This document shows positions 1-5,266 of a stretch of DNA of 7,239 nt, one piece after another. The first letter of the stretch is position 1, and every line of letters starts with the position of its first letter. A model generated the notes under the pieces. It saw only the letters and a list, made by a program, of their open reading frames with translations. It was not told where the DNA came from and did no database searches. Source of the DNA: Alphaproteobacteria bacterium (lineage in GTDB: Bacteria; Pseudomonadota; Alphaproteobacteria; Paracaedibacterales; CAIULA01); contig JAIEMR010000002.1 in assembly GCA_019751935.1 (NCBI GenBank), positions 1-7,239 of the forward strand, in the 5' to 3' direction. Both the position numbers and the translations under genes were made by a program.

Positions 1-5
1 CATTT

Positions 6-41
6 TATAAGGTTTGGGTTTTGAAAAACCCAAATCTTATA
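6..41 (+). terminator. Strong hairpin, probable intrinsic terminator of a gene left of the window
   Basis: Bases 6-21 pair with 26-41 to make a 16-bp stem, with one G-T (G-U in RNA) pair at 12/35 and a four-base TGAA loop. The core is GGTTTGGGTTT against AAACCCAAATC. The 3' side is only moderately T-rich (TGTCTTCCTTTGATTTT) rather than a clean T-run. The reverse side shows only the first few window bases, so a bidirectional role cannot be judged. No gene in the window ends here on the + strand, so it would serve an upstream gene out of view. Confidence 0.6.
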
Positions 42-167
42 TGTCTTCCTTTGATTTTCCTAATTTCCACTAAAATTTATCGTTTCAATATCCAATCTCT
101 AGATTTTGATATAAATTTTAATAAAAAAATATAAATAATTAATTTTTACTATATTTGCATAACAATA

Positions 168-197
168 TTGAAATATTTTTTTTACTAATTATATATT
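168..197 (+). promoter_or_regulatory. Candidate sigma70-type promoter of the secreted-protein gene
   Basis: TTGAAA at 168-173 and TATATT at 192-197 are separated by 18 bases, which gives a start point near 204 and a leader of about 59 bases. The whole spacer from about 42 to 240 is extremely A+T-rich, so chance matches are likely and other pairings, such as TTGCAT at 155-160, cannot be excluded. Apart from this and the hairpin at 6-41, nothing is recognised in the 262 bases before the gene. Confidence 0.35.
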
Positions 198-252
198 AGG
201 AACGAGAAAATATTTAATGATGACGGCTTACTTTAAAATTGCTTTCGAACCC

Positions 253-257
253 AGGAG
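253..257 (+). promoter_or_regulatory. Shine-Dalgarno site that fixes the start of the secreted-protein gene
   Basis: AGGAG lies 5 bases before the ATG at 263. This supports that ATG over the in-frame TTG at 239, which would add eight residues (MLSNPGEK) in front of an otherwise ideal signal peptide and has no comparable site upstream. Confidence 0.75.
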
Positions 258-262
258 AGAAG

Positions 263-1843
263 ATGAAATTTATAAAAACGGTTATATTGTCCACTTTATT
301 ATTAACAACAAGCCTACAGAATTTATGGGCAGCCGATGACGTTAATGATGAGGAAGTTTGTTGGGGATCATCATGGCTTAGAAGTTTATTCCCTACGAGA
401 GAAATGCAAGAAAATGCATTAAGCATAAATAGCAATGCTAGGGATTTTCTTGGCAAAGAAGTGTTTGAAATAGTTACGGATGAAAAAAATCCTGAAATCA
501 AAACACATACAACTTTAAATACGATCTTAACTGCTCATGATGAACTGCTCGCTCTTATCCAATCTTCTAGCAGCCTTAGCTCTGGAATACACAATACAAC
601 CGCCTTTCCCAGAGATGTTTTTCAAGCTTTACAACAGAAAGAACGATCTCTTAGAGTCATGATCAATTTAATCTGGGGCAGTTTCATGATTGACAACGCT
701 CACGATAGAAACGTTGATTTATATATTACCCCCAGAAGAACCTCTTTCCTTTTCCAAGGAAAAGGTTTTGAAAATAAACAAGGATTACCTTATCAAGCTT
801 CAAGCTATAGTTTTCCAGATGATGGAAACTCAGCTACACACGTAGCACAAATTAGATACATTGCAAAAGCTATGGGAATTGACTTTGATGCTACACTTTC
901 CCTACCATTTGACCCTCAAAAGCAAGAAGTTGCAGGAAGTCAGTCTAGTTTTTGCATATTAAATATATTAAAGCTCAAAGAAGACTCGGACGATGAAGAA
1001 AACGCAGTAAACGGCTACGAATCAACATCCACAACTGGTTTTGAGGAGAGTGATGATGGTGGGAAAGAAAAAATGGCTAAATCTATAGTCACACTCTCAA
1101 CGTCATCTTCTTTAGACCCTGCAGAACTCAAGAGAATTAGAGATTATATAAAATTTAATCTAGTTATGGAAAAATTAAAAACAGACTATCCTGACTCTCA
1201 CCACTATAGCACAAAAATTGTAGAACGCATACAAGGCACGCAAGCTACTGTAAACAAAGTACCTTTTTCAGAAAAAGCTGAGAATAGTGCATTTCCTGAC
1301 GAGAACGCACAGTTGACTGAAGAAATGTTGGGCCACCATACGTATTTAGCTGTTCCTTTTGGTTCACCTTTAAAACCCACAACAGTAAGCATGTATATAC
1401 AAAGTCAAGCCCCCTTAAGAGCGTACTGGGAAAGAACAGAAGGCATTTTGACTAGCGCAGAAGAAATCATATCAAGCAACCCTGCCTTATCTGGGGTTAC
1501 ACATGTCGAAGCCTTTAGAAGTTATGAGCTGATCGATAGAGTTAAACAAATTCTCGCAAGCACTTTACAAGTGGTCCACAATCACAACCTAAGTGGCAGC
1601 ATAACTTGGTCTCCTCTGGTTACTGAAATGTTAAAACCTACTAATTTACATGTTCCAGTAAGAACCGGTACAGCGAGTTATGTAGGAAACATAAGGGATT
1701 TAACAACATTACTGCCCAGCGACCTACAACCTTCAGAGGAAAATTTGGCGACTCTCTATCTGATGAACGCAACGGAAGCAGAAGTCGGTATGTCTGCTCT
1801 TGAAGTCTTAGTTACTGAGTTTAAAGAAAAAATTTCCGCTTGA
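263..1843 (+). CDS. Secreted or periplasmic protein of unknown function (526 aa)
   Basis: I do not recognise a family. The N-terminus is a typical Sec signal peptide: basic MKFIK, a hydrophobic core around residues 7-18 and a plausible signal peptidase I site after residue 23 (LWA|ADD). The mature part has no further clear membrane segment, so the product should be periplasmic, exported or surface-associated. Residues about 239-270 form an acidic, Ser/Thr/Gly-rich low-complexity stretch (KEDSDDEEN, then EESDDGGKEK) that probably links two folded halves. Only two cysteines remain after processing, at about residues 33 and 231, and could form a disulfide. I see no catalytic motif, lipobox, LPXTG, autotransporter barrel or repeat units. 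The ATG at 263 is chosen for its AGGAG site. The gene stands alone: a hairpin and a separate promoter region lie between it and the next gene. In a host-associated bacterium it could be an effector or surface factor, but that is inference only. Confidence 0.85.
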   Translation: MKFIKTVILSTLLLTTSLQNLWAADDVNDEEVCWGSSWLRSLFPTREMQENALSINSNARDFLGKEVFEIVTDEKNPEIKTHTTLNTILTAHDELLALIQSSSSLSSGIHNTTAFPRDVFQALQQKERSLRVMINLIWGSFMIDNAHDRNVDLYITPRRTSFLFQGKGFENKQGLPYQASSYSFPDDGNSATHVAQIRYIAKAMGIDFDATLSLPFDPQKQEVAGSQSSFCILNILKLKEDSDDEENAVNGYESTSTTGFEESDDGGKEKMAKSIVTLSTSSSLDPAELKRIRDYIKFNLVMEKLKTDYPDSHHYSTKIVERIQGTQATVNKVPFSEKAENSAFPDENAQLTEEMLGHHTYLAVPFGSPLKPTTVSMYIQSQAPLRAYWERTEGILTSAEEIISSNPALSGVTHVEAFRSYELIDRVKQILASTLQVVHNHNLSGSITWSPLVTEMLKPTNLHVPVRTGTASYVGNIRDLTTLLPSDLQPSEENLATLYLMNATEAEVGMSALEVLVTEFKEKISA

Positions 1844-1875
1844 AGCTGAAAATAAAACAACCCCAGACTCAGGTT

Positions 1876-1897
1876 CCCTTGGGCTTCACCCCAAGGG
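1876..1897 (+). terminator. Inverted repeat after the secreted-protein gene, possible terminator
   Basis: CCCTTGGG (1876-1883) and CCCAAGGG (1890-1897) form a perfect 8-bp GC-rich stem with loop CTTCAC, 32 bases after the stop codon. No T-run follows on the + strand (CCCATAGGAATAC). It may be a weak or factor-assisted terminator, a processed 3' end, or just a local palindrome. The rest of the spacer to 2035 holds no other feature except the -10-like box at 2021. Confidence 0.45.
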
Positions 1898-2020
1898 CCC
1901 ATAGGAATACATTTCACAAGAAAAACTAAAAAACGAGTAAAAACTTGCATACTAAGTTATTTTATAAAATTCCTCTGGAAAGCTACCTTTTGATCGCCTA
2001 CATTTAAGGAGCCTTTACAA

Positions 2021-2026
2021 TATAAT
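2021..2026 (+). promoter_or_regulatory. Perfect -10 box (TATAAT) just before the hydrolase start codon
   Basis: TATAAT ends 9 bases before the ATG at 2036. If used, transcription would begin at about 2033, giving a nearly leaderless mRNA. The -35 position (about 1997-2003) only weakly fits the consensus. An AAGGAG at 2006-2011 is too far (24 bases) from the ATG to act as its ribosome site, and no in-frame ATG, GTG or TTG lies at a useful distance from it. Confidence 0.4.
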
Positions 2027-2035
2027 ATTCATTTT

Positions 2036-3064
2036 ATGCTCAATCCTTTTATATCAGCGTCAACTCACAAAAAGAGCGCCATTCTTACGCTAAATAAGCC
2101 AAAAACTTATAATGCGTTGGATCTGGAGATGATCCAAACCATCCACATGTATTTAAAAAAATGGCAACAAAATCCATCCATTCAATTTATTATTCTACAG
2201 TCAGGAATGGATAAGGTATTTTGCGCAGGCGGCGACATCAAAGCTGTTTATCAAAATCAAAATAATGCTGATTATGTTCATAGATTTTTCGAATTAGAAT
2301 ATAATCTAAATGCGGTCATTTATAATTACCCTAAACCAATTATTGCCCTTATTAATGGCCTAACTTTAGGCGGCGGCATGGGCCTTTCAATGCATACAAC
2401 TTACCGTGTGGTAAATGAAAATGCTTCCCTTGGAATGCCGGAAACAACCATTGGTTTTTTCCCTGATGTCGGCGCAGGGTATTTTTACAATAAACTTCCA
2501 GGGCCTCTAGCGTTATATTTAGCACTGACCGGAACATTGATTTCCCCATCGGAAGGATTAATGACGGGACTTGCTTCTCATTATATCCCCTCTGCCAAGT
2601 GGGAAAGTTTAATTAATGACTTAAAAGAATGCGGCAATAAAAACGAGGTAGAGCGGTGCCTTGAAAAACATCATGAGCCTCTAGACTTTTCCTCAAACTT
2701 TCCTTTCTTTGATATTATTGTTGAGTGTTTTAATGCAGGATCTGTTGAAGAAATTTTTGAGCAGCTAAAAAAGAACCCATCACAATTCGCTAAGGATTGC
2801 TATGAAACCCTATTAACAAAATCCCCCACCAGCCTAAAGGTAACTTTCAAAAAATTTAAGCAAAACAGAGGGTGGCCTCTGCAGGACGTATTGATGCAAG
2901 ACTTTCTTTTAAGTCAAAATTTTATGAAACACCCAGATCCCATAGAGGGGATCAGGGCACAAGTCATTGACAAGGACAAATCCCCCAAATGGAATCCTTC
3001 CAGTTTAAAAGAAGTCAGTGAAGAGATGGTGGAAGGGTTGTTTGCTGATTCTTTTCTTTTTTAA
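2036..3064 (+). CDS. 3-hydroxyisobutyryl-CoA hydrolase-like enzyme (crotonase superfamily)
   Basis: Crotonase-fold protein of 342 aa, the length of the HIBYL-CoA hydrolase branch rather than the roughly 260-aa enoyl-CoA hydratases. Visible motifs are LNKPKTYNAL (19-28), the oxyanion-hole segment FCAGGDIKA (62-70), the second glycine segment LGGGMG (111-116), and the diagnostic PETTIGFFPDVGAGYF (135-150), in which E136 and D144 match the catalytic pair of the human enzyme HIBCH. The C-terminal extension has KSPTSLKVT (262-270), a GWPLQDVLMQDF helix and PIEGIRAQVIDKDKSPKWNP (302-321), all typical of this branch. The known reaction is hydrolysis of 3-hydroxyisobutyryl-CoA to free 3-hydroxyisobutyrate in valine breakdown, in the cytosol. 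No other valine-pathway gene is in view, so the physiological substrate is uncertain; a related short acyl-CoA thioester is possible. The start at 2036 is the first one downstream of an in-frame stop at 1991. Confidence 0.88.
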   Translation: MLNPFISASTHKKSAILTLNKPKTYNALDLEMIQTIHMYLKKWQQNPSIQFIILQSGMDKVFCAGGDIKAVYQNQNNADYVHRFFELEYNLNAVIYNYPKPIIALINGLTLGGGMGLSMHTTYRVVNENASLGMPETTIGFFPDVGAGYFYNKLPGPLALYLALTGTLISPSEGLMTGLASHYIPSAKWESLINDLKECGNKNEVERCLEKHHEPLDFSSNFPFFDIIVECFNAGSVEEIFEQLKKNPSQFAKDCYETLLTKSPTSLKVTFKKFKQNRGWPLQDVLMQDFLLSQNFMKHPDPIEGIRAQVIDKDKSPKWNPSSLKEVSEEMVEGLFADSFLF

Positions 3065-3089
3065 TTCCTTGTCATCGATAATAGCCATC

Positions 3090-3185
3090 ATCATCGCGAG
3101 CGTTAGCGTGGCGATCCACGAAAGCATTGAAACTTCATGATTTTTACTGGATTGCCACGTCGCACCTTTGGCTCCTCGCAATGAC
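3090..3185. repeat. Degenerate palindromic element (REP/RPE-like) between convergent genes
   Basis: The outer arms 3090-3100 (ATCATCGCGAG) and 3175-3185 (complement GTCATTGCGAG) match at 9 of 11 positions. The inner arms 3107-3118 (CGTGGCGATCCA) and 3148-3159 (complement CGTGGCAATCCA) match at 11 of 12. The arms enclose an unpaired 29-base centre, and the two sides differ in the length of the segment between outer and inner arms (6 against 15 bases). The ends GTCATTGCGAG and TGGCAATCCA resemble palindromic repeats I know from rickettsial and other intracellular genomes. It is much richer in G+C than its flanks. It lies where the hydrolase and gapR-like genes converge and may end transcription from either side. 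The rest of the spacer (3065-3239) holds nothing else I can name. Confidence 0.7.
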
Positions 3186-3239
3186 GTAAACTTATACTCG
3201 TTTTATATCAGCTCTGCTATATATGATAATTAATATTAC

Positions 3240-3488
3240 TTACTCACCCAAAGCTTGACGATATAAATCAAGAAGCTCTTCTTGTTCAGCCAGTTCCTCT
3301 TTTTTCATGCGGCGCATTTTAAGCAATTGGCGCATAACCTTAACGTCAAAGCCCTCTGCCTTGGCTTCAGCAAATACATCGCGAATTGTTTCTAATAATT
3401 CAGCTTTGTCTTGTTCAAGATTTTCGATCTTTTCCATAAAAGATTTAAGCTGTCCTGCGGAAATACCGCCAATATTCTGTGGTTCCAT
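3240..3488 (-). CDS. gapR: GapR-like nucleoid-associated protein (DUF2312)
   Basis: Small basic and acidic helical protein of 82 aa, close to the family's usual length of about 80-90. The signature is clear: GQLKSFMEKIENLEQDKAEL (12-31) leads into a coiled coil, followed by IRDVFAEAKAEGFDVKVMR (35-53), the basic KMRRMKK (57-63) and a C-terminal LLDLYRQALGE. GapR of Caulobacter forms multimers that encircle overtwisted, AT-rich DNA ahead of moving polymerases and stimulates gyrase and topoisomerase IV. This role is taken from the family, not shown here. The ATG at 3488 has a good AAGGA site 8 bases upstream. The gene is monocistronic, divergent from the argR-like gene and convergent with the hydrolase gene. 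The family is nearly restricted to Alphaproteobacteria and phages that infect them, so it helps place the organism. Confidence 0.92.
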   Translation of the reverse strand: MEPQNIGGISAGQLKSFMEKIENLEQDKAELLETIRDVFAEAKAEGFDVKVMRQLLKMRRMKKEELAEQEELLDLYRQALGE

Positions 3489-3496
3489 TTTGGGTA

Positions 3497-3501
3497 TCCT
3501 T
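3497..3501 (-). promoter_or_regulatory. Ribosome binding site of the gapR-like gene
   Basis: Reading the minus strand, AAGGA stands 8 bases before the ATG at 3488. It is one of only two clear Shine-Dalgarno sites in the window; the other belongs to the secreted-protein gene. Confidence 0.7.
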
Positions 3502-3521
3502 ACCTATTCTTTTTTATGAAC

Positions 3522-3549
3522 TTTATACGATTTCCAATTCCTATTTCAA
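3522..3549 (-). promoter_or_regulatory. Promoter of the gapR-like gene
   Basis: On the minus strand, TTGAAA (3549-3544) and TATAAA (3527-3522) are 16 bases apart. This predicts a start near 3515 and a leader of about 27 bases that includes the AAGGA site. Sequence and geometry make it the best promoter match in the window. Confidence 0.55.
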
Positions 3550-3571
3550 TCGTTTAAAAAATCTGTATGAT
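3544..3571 (+). promoter_or_regulatory. Candidate promoter of the argR-like gene, overlapping the gapR promoter
   Basis: TTTCAA (3544-3549) and TATGAT (3566-3571) are 16 bases apart and would start transcription near 3578, about 29 bases before the ATG at 3607. The -35 hexamer is the complement of the one proposed for the divergent gapR promoter, so the two would compete. I see no convincing ARG-box palindrome in the 118-bp spacer, so autoregulation is not supported. Confidence 0.3.
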
Positions 3572-3606
3572 GGATTTAAAATCAATACCTTTTGCTCAGC
3601 CTTTTT

Positions 3607-4008
3607 ATGGATAGCACCTTACTTTTAAACCTTATACAAACCAATAAAATAAAAGATCAATCTGAGCTTTTAAACCTCATTCACCGCGCGGGGCATGAAA
3701 TTACTCAATCGACTCTTTCCCGCCAACTAAAGCGCCTTGGCATTACCAAAGTGGATGGATTTTATAAAAAAAATCCTCTCAAATCCTCTGGGGCCTCGCC
3801 TATTCTTGAGATCATCAGCTCTCCTCCCAATCTTTTATTGATCAAAACCTTGCCTGGAAATGCAGGTGCGGTTGCTTTTAGCTTAGAGCAACATGACTTT
3901 GCAGAAATTGCCGGCACCATTGCAGGCGATGATACCATTATGGTTGCTGTAACTGATCCATCGTTACTGGAATCTTTAAAGGAAAAAATCAAAAAGAGTT
4001 TCGGTTAG
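3607..4008 (+). CDS. argR: Arginine repressor family protein (ArgR/AhrC)
   Basis: Product of 133 aa, against roughly 150-156 in well-known ArgR proteins. The N-terminal winged-helix domain spans about residues 4-52. Its recognition segment ITQSTLSRQLKRLGITKVDG (32-51) keeps the Ser-Arg pair of the family (TQ-T-SRDL-LG) but has Gln where Asp is usual. The linker is short. The C-terminal domain has LLLIKTLPGNAGAVAFSLEQ (76-95) and a perfect GTIAGDDT (103-110), whose Asp pair (D108, D109) is known to contact L-arginine and hold the hexamer. The family senses arginine and represses biosynthesis or activates catabolism and transport genes; none of these lie nearby, so the targets are unknown. I chose the ATG at 3607 over an in-frame TTG at 3592 because family alignment begins near it; neither has a Shine-Dalgarno site. 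The TAG stop overlaps the end of rnd by four bases. Identity to the family is firm, DNA targets are not. Confidence 0.88.
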   Translation: MDSTLLLNLIQTNKIKDQSELLNLIHRAGHEITQSTLSRQLKRLGITKVDGFYKKNPLKSSGASPILEIISSPPNLLLIKTLPGNAGAVAFSLEQHDFAEIAGTIAGDDTIMVAVTDPSLLESLKEKIKKSFG

Positions 4009-5165
4009 GGCTTCTCATCAAAAAACATTTCCAGCTGACCATTCCAAATTTCTTTTCGCCACCCCGATAAAATCTTATGAGACCTAAGCGGCAGTGTTGA
4101 AAATGATTCAATATCACTACGTCCAGCAATCAAGTGTGATGGGATTCCAAGTTCATTTGCCCTCCCGTTCAAAATATCTTTGAGCTTAGAGACGCGTGCT
4201 TTAATATCCTCAGGAAGTGTTTTGGGATATATTTTCTTTAAAGCAGCTTTCATTTCTAGGTGCCGAGCATGACCCATTTCACCTTCATCCTGGGTCAAAT
4301 GGCAAGCCTTTTCATAAACAAAAAAGAACTCATCAAAAAGCTTTCTCTTTAAAACCAATTGACGGCCTTTTTTAAATAAATCTTCGCACTCTGACTTAGG
4401 CAATAAAGGGCTCTGACAAAGGGTTAGAATTATTTTATCTTCAAGTAAACTGGTGCGATTTAACCCCTGTTTTCTAGCTTGCTCTTCTCGCCAGGCACAT
4501 AAATCTTTTAGAAGTGAAAGTTCCTGCCACCCGCGAAATTGATGTTTTACACGCTTCCAAATATCTTCTGTTTTAATTGAGTAAGTCTCATCAGCTGTTA
4601 AAATAGCTAATTCATCTTGCATCCATTCAAAACGGCCTTTTTCTATTAATTGCTGTAATAACACTGGGTAAAGCTGTCTCATATACAAAACATCATTCAA
4701 TGCATACTTGAGTTGCTCTTTAGACAAGGGGCGTTTTAGCCAATCGGTGTGCTGAGACGATTTATCAACGCTAATGCCAAGCAGACTATCCACCAGTCGT
4801 TCATACCCCATACCTGCGCCAAGTCCCAAAAAGGTCGCAGCGATTTGCGTGTCAAAAATTGGAGAGGGTAATTCATTAAACTTCATCCAGAAAATTTCCA
4901 TATCTTGGCGGCCAGAATGAAAAACCTTTACGATTCCTTGATGCCTTAAAATTGGCAATAAAGGGGAAAGCGATAAATTATTAGGTATAGGATCAATAAC
5001 CACAGCATCCTTTGCTGATGCCATTTGAATCAATCCTAATTCCGGCCAATAGGTTGTTTGACGGACAAATTCAGTATCAATGCAAATAAATTCAGGTGAA
5101 TTATTCAGAAAAGACTGACAAATCTCCTCTAAGTCTTGCTGAGTCGTAATAATTTTTGGTAACAT
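4005..5165 (-). CDS. rnd: Ribonuclease D
   Basis: Product of 386 aa, similar to the approximately 375 aa of E. coli RNase D. The N-terminal DEDDy 3'-5' exonuclease domain is complete: Exo I is D30 and E32 in CIDTEF, Exo II is D88 in VFHSGRQDMEIF, and Exo III is Y154 and D158 in KYALNDVLYM. An HRDC nucleic-acid-binding domain follows at about 208-290, recognisable by LLKDLCAWREEQARKQGLNR (218-237), and a helical C-terminal region completes the protein. The family trims 3' ends of tRNA precursors and other structured RNAs in the cytosol using two divalent metal ions. The ATG at 5165 is the first usable start after an in-frame stop at 5204-5202; it has no strong ribosome site, with AGGAAG about 21 bases upstream. 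It is divergent from aspS and its 3' end overlaps that of the argR-like gene. Confidence 0.95.
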   Translation of the reverse strand: MLPKIITTQQDLEEICQSFLNNSPEFICIDTEFVRQTTYWPELGLIQMASAKDAVVIDPIPNNLSLSPLLPILRHQGIVKVFHSGRQDMEIFWMKFNELPSPIFDTQIAATFLGLGAGMGYERLVDSLLGISVDKSSQHTDWLKRPLSKEQLKYALNDVLYMRQLYPVLLQQLIEKGRFEWMQDELAILTADETYSIKTEDIWKRVKHQFRGWQELSLLKDLCAWREEQARKQGLNRTSLLEDKIILTLCQSPLLPKSECEDLFKKGRQLVLKRKLFDEFFFVYEKACHLTQDEGEMGHARHLEMKAALKKIYPKTLPEDIKARVSKLKDILNGRANELGIPSHLIAGRSDIESFSTLPLRSHKILSGWRKEIWNGQLEMFFDEKP

Positions 5166-5266
5166 ACATGTGTAAATTTCTGTGAGTCTTCCTTGACAAA
5201 ATTACAACTTTTATGGCTCCTTTACGATAGTTTTTCTTTTAATTTATTAATTTTACGAGTTTTCTA
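5166..5266. promoter_or_regulatory. Divergent promoter region of rnd and aspS
   Basis: All transcription of rnd (-) and aspS (+) must start in or beyond this 101-base spacer. On the + strand there is a perfect TTGACA at 5193-5198, but no good -10 box at 16-18 bases (the nearest is GGCTCC). A second pairing, TTTACG (5221-5226) with TATTAA (5245-5250) at 18 bases, would leave only a short leader before the aspS ATG. On the minus strand TTGTCA overlaps the same TTGACA site, with a poor TTTACA 17 bases on. Individual boxes are uncertain. Confidence 0.4.

Noticed and set aside
217..339. A 40-codon open frame (start MMTAYFKIAFEPRRED) overlapping the leader and signal-peptide region of the secreted-protein gene in another frame
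   Set aside because: It has no clear ribosome site, covers the Shine-Dalgarno site and signal-peptide codons of a well-supported gene, and is short enough to be open by chance.
1756..1950. Minus-strand open frame over the end of the secreted-protein gene and the hairpin
   Set aside because: It is mostly the antisense shadow of a real gene, with no start signal or recognisable protein features.
3205..3232. Short inverted repeat TATCA...TGATA downstream of the gapR-like gene
   Set aside because: The stem is only about 5 bp of A/T pairs with uneven spacing and no following T-run; too weak to call a terminator.
3307..3519. Plus-strand 70-codon frame opposite the gapR-like gene
   Set aside because: It is antisense to a conserved family protein with a good promoter and ribosome site; no independent support.
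3592..3606. TTG start adding five residues to the argR-like protein
   Set aside because: The ATG at 3607 fits the family N-terminus better and the TTG has no ribosome site.
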